Positions 17,701 through 25,568 of a stretch of 64,000 nucleotides of DNA are shown here, one piece after another. A program made the position numbers and the translations under genes. Source of the DNA: UBA4582 sp965657335 (GTDB lineage Bacteria > Pseudomonadota > Gammaproteobacteria > Pseudomonadales > Azotimanducaceae). Under the pieces are notes generated by a model that saw nothing but the letters and a program-made list of their open reading frames with translations, was not told the origin of the DNA and did not search any database. The first letter of the stretch is position 1. Every line of letters starts with the position of its first letter. The stretch is from assembly GCA_965657335.1 (NCBI GenBank), contig CBFHOH010000013.1, positions 61,236 through 125,235 of the forward strand, in the 5' to 3' direction.

Positions 17701-19999
17701 GTATCGCGGCATCGTAGACAGCGACATCTTCAATTTCGGTCACTGACTCATTAGGCAGCTGCACACCAGCGAGCACATCGAAACGCTCAACGACAACGCT
17801 TATAGTCGCCGTTACACGATCACTGCCATTGCCGTTGGCTAACTGCGCAAACTCGATCGAATTAAGTTTCCTTGTCACCTCAACTTCCGATGCCGAGTCT
17901 CCTTGACCAAAGAAACCACCAATAATACCGCCAAAATCGAACCCAATATCAACACCGTTGTCCTCGCCGAATTCTGTATATTGATCTTCTATCAGTCCCC
18001 CAATGCCTGAAAAATCGATGATGATAGAACCAGTGCTGGTTTCACTCCAATCAAACGTTACCGGCCCTTCTTCGCTAAAGAGCTGGCCCGTGCCTCCCGC
18101 GTCAAAATCAAGTTTCACGCCGCCATCGATCGGATTACCGTTTTCTTTGTACTTACCGCTATCTGCAATGACAAAGAGTGAAGGGCTAAAGATGGAATTG
18201 ATTGTGATATTAACGGTATCGGTCGAAGCAGTGCCGACACTATCCGTCACGGTCAGTTCAAAAGTGTGAGTGACGCCAGCAAACAAGCCTGCTTCGACGA
18301 CAAAGGAAGGTGTTGCCGTGTCAGTTCCGGTAAGAATGACTGCAGGTGATGCTGAGATTTTCTCCCAACTAAAAGCCAGCGGAAGTCCCTCAGGGTCAAC
18401 ACTCTCGACACCTGACAATGTTACCGTATCTCCGTCAGACACTGTTTGGTCAAGACCCGCGTTCGCTACTGGTGCTTCGTTTGCAATAATGTCGACATCA
18501 ACTGTATCGATGGATGTTGAGCCCGCACTGTCCGTCACCGTTAATTGAAACGTGTGAGTAAGACCAATTAACGTCACCGTTTCTACAACAAATGATGGCG
18601 TTGCCGTGTCAGCCCCGACTAGGCTAACAGTTGGTGTTTCTGATATTTGGACCCAACTAAAAGACAAGGCGAGGCTTTCTGGGTCGACACTTTGCGAACC
18701 AGATAATGTGACAGCATCACCCGTGTTGACAGTCTGGTCTTCGCCGGCATTCGCGGTTGGCGGTGCGTTCGCGCTGATCGCGATATCAACGGTGTCGGCA
18801 GACGTAAAGCCTACGCTATCTGTCACCGTCAATTTAAAACTGTGCGTTAAAGCCGTCACCGAATTGGTCTCTACCAAAAAAGATGGCGTCTCTGTGTCTG
18901 CCCCAACTAGAGTGACAGGTGGCGATGTTGATATCTGTGCCCAATTAAAGGACAACGTGCCACCCTCAGGATCGACACTCTGAGCGCCCGAGAGCGAGAC
19001 AATATTGCCATCTGTCGCAGTTTGGTCTGAGCCCGCATTAGCTACTGGCGGCGCGTTAGAGAGGCTAGACCCGCTTGGCTGAGGCAGTGTAGTTGATGAG
19101 AAGCCGTCAAAATTATTATTCCTGAATCTCGCCAGTTCCTGATTAAAGTCTATACCGCTTGGTAGCGGCAGCGAATTCCGCCCACTCCGCTCAATAACGA
19201 TTGAATCGCCAAAGTATTGTCCATCCAAATCGCCATCGCTCAAATCTTCAGCTACCGCTTGTATTATCTCGAATGTCGGCGTGGCCTCGCCTAACTGCAA
19301 GCTGATGTTGTTCAGCGCGTTCGCAAAACCACCTAAAAACAACGCGTATTGCATCTGTGCGGCGGTTGCCCCGCTGGCAGGGTCAACGGGATTTGCAGGT
19401 ATCGTGCTTATCACATCAAACCCGAGTTCTTCATCGATCAGTGACTTAACAATGCCAAACTTATTACCAAATCCCCCTGTCTCTGCAGCTTCATTTTGTG
19501 CTCGCCTGACAAGAATATCGGTAAACGGGGTAATTGCTGCTGTTGAACTGTTGGCAAGAACCAATGACATAAAACCTTCGTCTGTGCCAAGGGTGATTCT
19601 TCGTTTTAACGCCAGATCTGGTTCTTGGTCAGACTCATCGATAAACACACCACCGCTAGTTTTTAGCAACAAATCCGCTGTTGAATCTACCGACAAAGAG
19701 AATGCGCCGTTGTCGTCAGTTTGACCTGTCGCCACAGCCACGCTGAGGGGATTTCCAAAACCATCGATTTCAAAAAGAGACACATCGGCGCCCGCGATCG
19801 GGCTTTTGGACGCTAAACCGGTAACCGTTCTGCCGCCACTAGTTGTGGTTGGTACTACAACGGGTCCGCTGCCACCAACGAGTGCTTGCTGGCCAGATTC
19901 ACCACCACTACCTCCTCCACAAGCTGTTAAGAACACGACAAGCGAAAGCGCGGCAGATGATTTAATCTTGTTCAAATTTGTAGGCATTCTAATGTCCAT
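14789..19999 (-). CDS. Giant Ig/REJ-repeat lipoprotein, candidate surface protein
   Basis: This is a 1736-residue lipoprotein with lipobox LTAC (Cys27) followed by a glycine-rich tether, so it is expected on the outer membrane. Residues ~55-140 form a carboxypeptidase-regulatory-like beta domain. Three ~95-residue REJ/PKD-type repeats follow (~316-603), each with the NAGxDQT...LSGxxSVDPE...SFxWxxIS pattern. A large beta-rich module (~604-1035), a cadherin-like Ig domain (DIDVLANDEPGDSPID), a fourth PKD-like repeat, a second copy of the large module (~1215-1640) and a last Ig domain (FDVLSNDISGDSAID) complete it. It starts 35 bp after the FecR gene and may be cargo of the Slam-like protein encoded upstream. 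Confidence 0.85.
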   Translation of the reverse strand: MDIRMPTNLNKIKSSAALSLVVFLTACGGGSGGESGQQALVGGSGPVVVPTTTSGGRTVTGLASKSPIAGADVSLFEIDGFGNPLSVAVATGQTDDNGAFSLSVDSTADLLLKTSGGVFIDESDQEPDLALKRRITLGTDEGFMSLVLANSSTAAITPFTDILVRRAQNEAAETGGFGNKFGIVKSLIDEELGFDVISTIPANPVDPASGATAAQMQYALFLGGFANALNNISLQLGEATPTFEIIQAVAEDLSDGDLDGQYFGDSIVIERSGRNSLPLPSGIDFNQELARFRNNNFDGFSSTTLPQPSGSSLSNAPPVANAGSDQTATDGNIVSLSGAQSVDPEGGTLSFNWAQISTSPPVTLVGADTETPSFLVETNSVTALTHSFKLTVTDSVGFTSADTVDIAISANAPPTANAGEDQTVNTGDAVTLSGSQSVDPESLALSFSWVQISETPTVSLVGADTATPSFVVETVTLIGLTHTFQLTVTDSAGSTSIDTVDVDIIANEAPVANAGLDQTVSDGDTVTLSGVESVDPEGLPLAFSWEKISASPAVILTGTDTATPSFVVEAGLFAGVTHTFELTVTDSVGTASTDTVNITINSIFSPSLFVIADSGKYKENGNPIDGGVKLDFDAGGTGQLFSEEGPVTFDWSETSTGSIIIDFSGIGGLIEDQYTEFGEDNGVDIGFDFGGIIGGFFGQGDSASEVEVTRKLNSIEFAQLANGNGSDRVTATISVVVERFDVLAGVQLPNESVTEIEDVAVYDAAIHIPFTAPLAPRVLPTGAQTGTPSLFDDELYDDKLQFETDGTGFARFKDEAFDWTIEADGHLRLVFANGEIADYFNFNSLPDGDAIGVVYTKLNGDVISDGFLSVEQQIVDLTIENSAGIYTVQETFGLDDGSVVDQNRQVRLYPNGTAQLERTAIDPSTGQRIPVYLPFGLCWVAEGDKLTVTTTFSDGINTRSEDCPAFLDQFTPFNRSNLSVYQIDGNTYRSHFAEEESVCLANQSSTSDCSITEVKNISLSISSRTALTSTPVYAIADQAAAPDMISSFDIDVLANDEPGDSPIDATTVVIETSPQFGSLTIDGVSGLITYTPGEDFAGDDVFFYRVSGTSGAESQSSYAPVIISVDAVSDAGPDILARSGELVVLDGSSSRALGPLTYSWTQLSGPTQFLNDPDSATPSFQALGLPVSETTLEFELRVEDQNGMLDFDTVNVTLPAAIPMTFFAAGDLSLPTQFGIDVDPDGVIISLDPDGTGFINESSGSFLLDWTESPGSIALDFSRNSGGGIENNAFTSFEDVDGITGQEEVLTTNVDTSAQLFVETDEDGKDIVLVNLSSKEERFDVTNGVALDTVFRSDEETIAVYDLSFQVPYDSLGGVSLSLPTDVSSAVPTIRDGRLPLEIDELIFSADGTGTARFKVEPFVWSIAVDGHLEVEFSGGDAASYFILEEKISGDFVAVLYRSAGGDVRARSALSFTRQGTPNFIEGSIAGIYQAFGSELLSDGTLVPNEARYIVNADNTGTVEIQNIDPETGQTEGWGESSFGICAEVIAGEMVWYRTRNLDGRFQGSRQPSVSHCESLTFADVSFARTHTLFEERTNGDIAVIVANGENDCGFFPSQGTNCDANLIKIDSYFPTIFNFTAYDGQAPITVPDTGSIVNGETKSFDVLSNDISGDSAIDLGSVEILVQPVEGVAEIDPATGEITVSLDTIESMATVYYRVSDISGNVSTISVLDIAVSPP
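18190..19056 (-). repeat. Three tandem ~285-bp repeats encoding REJ/PKD-like domains
   Basis: Three consecutive units of about 285-290 bp lie inside the lipoprotein gene. Their junctions near 19045, 18755 and 18470 can be recognised by the codons for the xAPPxANAG motif. The protein copies share the DPE, SFxW, PSFxVE, THxFxLTVTDS and DTVxxxI positions, but the DNA is diverged enough that recent expansion looks unlikely. Confidence 0.8.
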
Positions 20000-20034
20000 T
20001 TAATTTTACCTTACCTCAATCTCTGTTGGGCGCT

Positions 20035-21849
20035 TTACTGTGAAGTATCGACGGTTGAGCCAGCAGATGCGGCATTAAACACTGCCACGCCGCTTACTGT
20101 CCTGCTGCTGTTGGTGAGCTGATAACTCAAACCTGCTGCATCAGGCACGCCAGAAGTCGAATCGCTAAATATTCCGCCAAAAGAACCTGATGCACCTGAG
20201 GCCCCACCAACAGTGACGGTGCTATAAAGACCATTAAATAGGTTTGCGGTAATTGCGCCACTACCGGATGCAGTCCAAACCTCTCCAGCAATACCCAACT
20301 GGAGATCACTTTGCACCGTTGAGTTGGTAAAGTCCGCGAAAAGGCTTGCGGAGCCAAGCACACCTCTATTGCCAAAATCGTCGGTTGGATCGGTGTTACC
20401 AACCAAGGCGTACTGCGCAGATCCGGTGATGACCCGATCAGGACTTGTGCTAAGCGGTGCAATCACCCAATGCAAACTGGACTCAGTCAAATCAACATCG
20501 CTCGAAGAGGTATCGGTGCTGGGCGTTCCTGTGCCTGCAGCCCATCGACCCCAGCGTAGCGAACCCGTTGGCTCGAAGCCCGTGTTGGTGTTCACCGCAG
20601 ACCCCAAATCGAAGATCACCGTGGTATCAGACGAGTCAACATCCGAAAACGTCACCAAATTATTCTCGTCGTCAAATGCAACCCGATCAAAATCTGTGTT
20701 GATACCGCTCGCAACTCCCCCGGCACTGAACGCCAATCCGGCTGAACGAATAACAACTTTCTGACCGTCAGTAATGTCAACCACCTGCCCGCCTGCACCT
20801 TCGGCCACAATTTCTCTTTCGGGCTCATCAGGCGCAGTCGTCGTGTTAGCTGTTTCTGTACCGGCTGAGGGCGCTGCAGGCACGGGCGGCGTACCACCAC
20901 CAAATTCGGACGCAATTTCCTCGGAACCTGCGCCAGCGCTACCTTGTCCGCCATCATCAGTGCCGGACTGATCTGCGCCAGTGTCGCCTGAGGCGCTATC
21001 ATCGGCACCACTCTGGTCCGAGCTGCCTTCCTCGCTACTACTTTCTTCGTTGCTGCTTGCTTCGTCGGACCCTTCGTCTTCAGCACTACCATCTTCCGAG
21101 CCGCTATCGTCAGCGTCACTCTCATCAGATTCCCCTTCCTCAGCATCCTCTTCATCGTCGTCAGATGCTTCTAGTGAAATAGAACCTTCCTCTTGCAAAC
21201 TCGCCGGTGGCGATAGCAGTCGTTGTGGCGGCGTATTGAAGTTTTCCGCGAACCCGTAAGAGTTTTTCGGTATATCGAGCTCTCCTGCGCTATTTGTCAT
21301 GGTAACGCCACCCTCGGAGACACCGACATAGAGTCCGTCGTCGCCAGCGCCACAATCTCCCGCACAAAGTCGCGTGGAGTAGTTGGTACCACGAACACCA
21401 ATCACAGCCGCGGGCGTTGTTACCCGATAAGCACTTGGGTTTCTTCTTGCTATCCGACCGGTCAACGTTCTGAAGCCGCCTTTCTGTAACTTAAAACTCG
21501 CTTTCAGCGTTTGGCCCGCACCAATAGCCGGCGTCGTCGGCGTTGCTGGCATCTCCAGTGCTTCGATTTCAAATCTTGAGCTGGGTCTCACCGCAACCTT
21601 CGTGCCATCGTCCAATAACAACTGAACGTAACCCTTGGGTCCAGTCACAATCACGTCGCCTTCTTCAACCATCGCACCCCGGCGCAGTATCCTGGCGTTA
21701 GTCGAATCCACTGTGACGTTGCCGTATTTAAAAAGGACTCTGCCGACGCTCGCTTGCGCCGAGCTAGCAAAAGAACCCGCGATCAGTGACAACGCCAAGA
21801 TACTCGTGGCCACTAATTTATGTAATTTCATAATGTTTTGAATGCTCAT
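20035..21849 (-). CDS. FecR-domain protein with TbpB-like C-terminal barrel, candidate secreted cargo
   Basis: This 604-residue protein has a Sec signal peptide (cleavage near SSAQA, residue 33) and no lipobox. Residues 35-155 are a FecR domain (GRVLFKYGNVTV, VEEGDVIVTG, RVTTPAAVIGVRGTNY). Residues ~225-310 are an extreme Asp/Glu/Ser-rich linker. Residues ~365-595 are beta-rich with RWGRW, HWVIAP, LFADFTNSTV and GSFGGIF (555-561), resembling the 8-stranded barrel of transferrin-binding-protein-type Slam cargo. It is 9 bp downstream of the TPR-barrel gene. AGGGG at about -10 supports the 21849 start over the in-frame ATG six codons later. The function is inferred from domain layout only. Confidence 0.82.
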   Translation of the reverse strand: MSIQNIMKLHKLVATSILALSLIAGSFASSAQASVGRVLFKYGNVTVDSTNARILRRGAMVEEGDVIVTGPKGYVQLLLDDGTKVAVRPSSRFEIEALEMPATPTTPAIGAGQTLKASFKLQKGGFRTLTGRIARRNPSAYRVTTPAAVIGVRGTNYSTRLCAGDCGAGDDGLYVGVSEGGVTMTNSAGELDIPKNSYGFAENFNTPPQRLLSPPASLQEEGSISLEASDDDEEDAEEGESDESDADDSGSEDGSAEDEGSDEASSNEESSSEEGSSDQSGADDSASGDTGADQSGTDDGGQGSAGAGSEEIASEFGGGTPPVPAAPSAGTETANTTTAPDEPEREIVAEGAGGQVVDITDGQKVVIRSAGLAFSAGGVASGINTDFDRVAFDDENNLVTFSDVDSSDTTVIFDLGSAVNTNTGFEPTGSLRWGRWAAGTGTPSTDTSSSDVDLTESSLHWVIAPLSTSPDRVITGSAQYALVGNTDPTDDFGNRGVLGSASLFADFTNSTVQSDLQLGIAGEVWTASGSGAITANLFNGLYSTVTVGGASGASGSFGGIFSDSTSGVPDAAGLSYQLTNSSRTVSGVAVFNAASAGSTVDTSQ

Positions 21850-21858
21850 ATCCGGCCC

Positions 21859-23226
21859 CTAATCCAACACTTTACGCAGCGTAACGCCGACTTCTAAACG
21901 ATCAAACTCGTACAGGGTCACCGTAGAATCTTTCACACTATAGTTAAGATTGACTGTCGTAACCCATCCCTTTGCGGGGAACTGAGACCACGCGCTACCA
22001 AGCGTTACCGCATAAAGATCGTCTTCTCTATCTATCCCAAAGAACTGAGAGTCGTACTCTGTTTTCGTCGCGCTGGCATCCAAAAAGATGACGCTGCCAC
22101 CTTTCCTATACCAATTATTAGTAAACCGGACTCCATAACCTTCTGCAGAAAACTGCTTTGATGCGTCAACGGCATCATCACTATTGCCTGTCAGAGAGAG
22201 GCTCATCTGCGCACTGTTAAAATTTTGACTCAGACTGATTCCATAAAGCACCTGGTCTATATCCCGAATCTTTAGTACCGCTTCCTCGAAGCGGATAGCA
22301 CCACCACGAACAAAGCCGCTGACTGTCCACGAATCGCTGATCTCTCTGGCATAGGTCGCCATTACGCCAACATCTCTCTTGTTGTATTCGCCATCTAGTG
22401 CACTGAAAAGCGTGTTGGCTGCAATTGAAGCGGCGCTTTCACCAGACTTCCAGCTCCACGCCGCGCCCAAATCAAGATTTGAAGCATCGACAAAATGCGT
22501 AGAAGGGTTAGCTCTGTGATCTATCCTGGCATTGAAAAGAACCTGGGAAGAAGGCGTGATGGGATTGTTCCACAAACCACCCAGCGTTACTTTGGCAAAC
22601 GCTGACGATTGCTCGAGATTCGTTGAGTTGAGGATAAAATTGAGAAAGACATTCTCGTCGGTAGCCGCAGGCGCATTACTGTCATAACCGCCGCCTAATT
22701 CGATATAGTACTGCGCGCTTGCTTGGTATTCTCTTGATTTGTTCTCTATCGCGGCCATGTAATCATTCACGGTCTGCGCAACGTTCGGTGGCGGGTTTTC
22801 ACTTTGAACTCTTTCGAACTCAATACGTGCTAACTCATTATCGCCGACGTCAAAGTAAGCTCTTGCCAGTTCCAGACGTGCGCCAGAGAATGCCGGCCGA
22901 CGAGCAACGAGACGCTGTAAACTGAAGATAGCTTCACCAGCGTGACCACTGTCAAGCGCGGCGACCCCTAATAAATAGTCGAAGGCATCTTCACCCGACA
23001 GGTTGATCTCATACTGCGCCAAAAGTTGATATGCAGCCTCGGTGCGACCGTCTCGCAGCGCTTCCTTCGCTTGTTCGTATACTGAATCACGATCGATGTT
23101 TTGGGCAGCCGCGGCATGAACAGCAGAGCCGCCGAAAATGGCGAGGCCTAGTATTAGCAACTTCGGCCACCAGCTTTTTCGCGCTCGACTCTCAGCCGAT
23201 CGCAAAATTTGGATGTAGTATTTCAT
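21859..23226 (-). CDS. TPR-beta-barrel outer-membrane protein, Slam / type XI secretion-like
   Basis: This 455-residue exported protein has a signal peptide ending near AVHAAAA (residue ~40). Residues ~48-165 are TPR helices (AKEALRDGRTEAAYQLL, ARLELARAYFDVGDNELARIEF). Residues ~170-455 are amphipathic strands forming a barrel that opens with the GGGYDSNAP motif typical of DUF560/Slam-type proteins. Slam proteins move surface lipoproteins or soluble barrel cargo across the outer membrane. The two genes downstream encode a barrel-ended FecR protein and a lipoprotein, matching that role. The last residues (RKVLD) lack the usual terminal Phe. Upstream, 23305-23311 and 23345-23351 form a CCATCAG/CTGATGG inverted repeat. 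Confidence 0.78.
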   Translation of the reverse strand: MKYYIQILRSAESRARKSWWPKLLILGLAIFGGSAVHAAAAQNIDRDSVYEQAKEALRDGRTEAAYQLLAQYEINLSGEDAFDYLLGVAALDSGHAGEAIFSLQRLVARRPAFSGARLELARAYFDVGDNELARIEFERVQSENPPPNVAQTVNDYMAAIENKSREYQASAQYYIELGGGYDSNAPAATDENVFLNFILNSTNLEQSSAFAKVTLGGLWNNPITPSSQVLFNARIDHRANPSTHFVDASNLDLGAAWSWKSGESAASIAANTLFSALDGEYNKRDVGVMATYAREISDSWTVSGFVRGGAIRFEEAVLKIRDIDQVLYGISLSQNFNSAQMSLSLTGNSDDAVDASKQFSAEGYGVRFTNNWYRKGGSVIFLDASATKTEYDSQFFGIDREDDLYAVTLGSAWSQFPAKGWVTTVNLNYSVKDSTVTLYEFDRLEVGVTLRKVLD

Positions 23227-23412
23227 ACCAACTTGTTCTCTGTTGTTGATGTAACGATGGATATAGGTGTTAGATCAACAGTCGAGAGCGACGTTTGGCG
23301 AACACCATCAGTGGAATCTAGTTAGAAGTCTATCTAAATACCTTCTGATGGAAAAGCAGATAAAAGTAAGCTAAGTGTAATGAATTGAGTCGAGCAACCA
23401 GATCATCTGTAC

Positions 23413-24027
23413 TTATGTGAGATCTTTGTACAATGCTATTGTTGCAGCCTCAGAAAACGTAACGTTCGGGGTCACGTAAGCAGGATGTTCCACCCCCGCG
23501 CTGAGCTCCGCGCCTGACTTCGCCAGCGCAATCTGCTGCTCGCTAAGCTGGTAGCGTAAAAAATGTACGGCAGAGGTTTTCTCCCCATTTTCGCGCTCCA
23601 TGTCTTCGTCGGCAATTGGAAAAATTTTTTCGCTGTTGCCTATTTTGAGCCACACTTTTAGCTCCACACCGATCAGTCGCTGAAGCTCAGCTTTTCTTTC
23701 ATCGACATCGGGAAATTGTATCAACATGGTGCATTTCCAATTATCGCCATCCGGCAACAAAGGATTGTAGGCATCCAACTCATCCTGTATGCCTTGTGCC
23801 TCGAAGACTTTTTCGATTCGCAGCATTTCCTGAATCTGATACTTAAGTGTCAGACGATCTTCGAATAGGAGCAGAATGTGGTCACCAATCAAAATCTGTC
23901 GATTCTTTTTGTGGGCCAGAACCATCGCTCTAAATTCGGCTCGTTCCTCAGAATATTCCTCTAGGGACCAAAGGTCTTCTCTGAGTAGCGCGCCCGAGGA
24001 CGCGCTAAATGAAGTATTTGATGACAT
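23413..24027 (-). CDS. DUF3501 family protein
   Basis: This is a 204-residue DUF3501 protein of unknown function. The ALVREDL-like start (here GALLREDLWSLEEYSEER), the LLFEDRLTLKYQIQEMLRIE helix and the late EHPAYVTPNVTFSEAA segment are typical of the family. DUF3501 genes usually follow a CCG-domain Fe-S oxidoreductase gene, as here (55 bp downstream of it), and often a rubrerythrin gene, which is absent. No signal or membrane segment is present. A redox or oxidative-stress role is suggested by context only. Confidence 0.86.
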   Translation of the reverse strand: MSSNTSFSASSGALLREDLWSLEEYSEERAEFRAMVLAHKKNRQILIGDHILLLFEDRLTLKYQIQEMLRIEKVFEAQGIQDELDAYNPLLPDGDNWKCTMLIQFPDVDERKAELQRLIGVELKVWLKIGNSEKIFPIADEDMERENGEKTSAVHFLRYQLSEQQIALAKSGAELSAGVEHPAYVTPNVTFSEAATIALYKDLT

Positions 24028-24082
24028 AGTTTATACATACCTTTATTCAAAATTTTGCCGGGTTTTTCCTGCCGGCTAGCGG

Positions 24083-25411
24083 TTAAATGTCGTAAGCTTT
24101 CCGAAGCAGGGTCATCGGGTGTTGTCCTGGCTTTTCCTCTGGCGACAGTGATTCTGCCAGGTTTTCAATATGCGTCGCCGCCATGGGACAATCGCTAATA
24201 AAATGGTTCGCCTGTTGCTCTCCAACTTGCCTCAACACAGGGCGAGCGATCTTCACCGATTTTGCTCGCGTTTCCGCCTTTACAGCATAAGTGCCGTCAT
24301 GGCCCGAGCAACGCTCAATCGGCTTAACCTTCGTTTCAGGCACAAGATCCAGGATATCCCGCGCCTTCAGTCCAATGTTTTGGACACGCAGATGGCAGGC
24401 CACTTGATAGCTCACATCGCCTAGCTCCTCTTTAAAATCAGTGTTGAATTCTCCGCCCTTGTGCCGCAGGTAAAGATATTCGAACGGGTCGTAAAATGCT
24501 TTTTGAACCTTGATCACGTCTTCGTCGTCAGGATACATCAAAGGCAATTCCTGTTTGTACATGAGTACGCAGGAGGGTATCGGCGCGATCAAGTCGTACC
24601 CCTGGTCAACGAGTTTCGCAAGCACGGGAATGTTTTTGCGTTTCAACTCATCAACACTGTCAAGATCGCCCAACTCGAGCTTCGGCATGCCGCAGCAGGC
24701 TTCCTTTGGCACGAGATCTATTTGGATATCGTTGTGCTCAAAAACTGAGACGAAATCCTCACCTAGATGGGGGGCATTGTAATTTCCATAACAGGTCGCG
24801 TAGAGCGCAACTTTTCCTTTCGTCTCGCCAACCGCCTTCACAGTCTGCGGAGAATTTTTGAACTGTTTACGCAGGGTCTTCGAGTGGTACTTGGGCAGCG
24901 GAGCTTCGTGGTGGACGCCAAAAGTTTTCTCGAGTGCGTTACGAAACAACGGCGTTTTATTCGCAGCATTAACAGTGACGTCAATCAGCGGAATCGTTGC
25001 CATTTTGCCCACGGTATCGGTGCTTGTCAGTGTTTCATCCCTAAGTGATGCGCCATCATTTTTATAACGCTGCGCTTTGGCTCGGAGCATCAAATGCGGG
25101 AAATCCAGATTCCACTCATGTGGCGGAACGTAAGGACATTTGGTCATGTAGCAAAGATCACAGAGATAGCATTGGTCTACCACTTTAATGTAATCCGATT
25201 TTGCAACGCCATCGACTTCGAACGTCTCTGATTCGTCAACAAGGTCAAAAAGGGTCGGGAACGAGTCGCAAAGACTGACGCAGCGACGACAACCATGGCA
25301 AATGTCGTAGACCCGCTCGAGTTCATCATCAAGCGACGACTTATCCCAAAAATCCTCTGACTTCCAGTCAAGAGGATGCCGGGTTGGTGCTTCAAGACTA
25401 CCTTCTCTCAT
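24083..25411 (-). CDS. CCG-domain (Fe-S)-binding oxidoreductase (GlpC/HdrD-like)
   Basis: This 442-residue protein is related to heterodisulfide reductase subunit D and GlpC. The N-terminal half has two ferredoxin-type cysteine clusters: CHGCRRCVSLCDSFP near 38-52 and CYLCDLCYMTKCP near 81-93. The C-terminal half has CCG-type motifs: ACCGMPKLELGD and ERCSGHDGTYAVK, plus ATCYGNY and SDCPMAATHIE. It probably passes electrons between a quinone or soluble donor and an unknown partner. It is followed by DUF3501, the usual neighbour. The ATG is at the complement of 25409-25411; the upstream region is shared with a divergent hydrolase gene. Confidence 0.88.
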   Translation of the reverse strand: MREGSLEAPTRHPLDWKSEDFWDKSSLDDELERVYDICHGCRRCVSLCDSFPTLFDLVDESETFEVDGVAKSDYIKVVDQCYLCDLCYMTKCPYVPPHEWNLDFPHLMLRAKAQRYKNDGASLRDETLTSTDTVGKMATIPLIDVTVNAANKTPLFRNALEKTFGVHHEAPLPKYHSKTLRKQFKNSPQTVKAVGETKGKVALYATCYGNYNAPHLGEDFVSVFEHNDIQIDLVPKEACCGMPKLELGDLDSVDELKRKNIPVLAKLVDQGYDLIAPIPSCVLMYKQELPLMYPDDEDVIKVQKAFYDPFEYLYLRHKGGEFNTDFKEELGDVSYQVACHLRVQNIGLKARDILDLVPETKVKPIERCSGHDGTYAVKAETRAKSVKIARPVLRQVGEQQANHFISDCPMAATHIENLAESLSPEEKPGQHPMTLLRKAYDI

Positions 25412-25568
25412 TTTTTAGCTTACTCCATTCAATCTAATGTCCGAACCAACACATTGTAACCTTGTATTACGTTTCGCGCTCAGACTTGGCCCAAATTTTT
25501 TGGTCAGCGCCGCACTGGTATCGACCTGCAAGCTGGTGCACTATTACGGCATGTCCAACGGAATGAAT

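Noticed and set aside
20652..21155. 167-codon minus-strand frame rich in Lys, Ala and Val
   Set aside because: It lies out of frame inside the acidic linker of the FecR protein gene; repetitive codons such as GAC/GAA/TCG give long open shadows.
25437..25568. N-terminal extension of the exported hydrolase
   Set aside because: The extra 44 codons show no signal peptide or ribosome-binding site, while ATG at 25569 has both.
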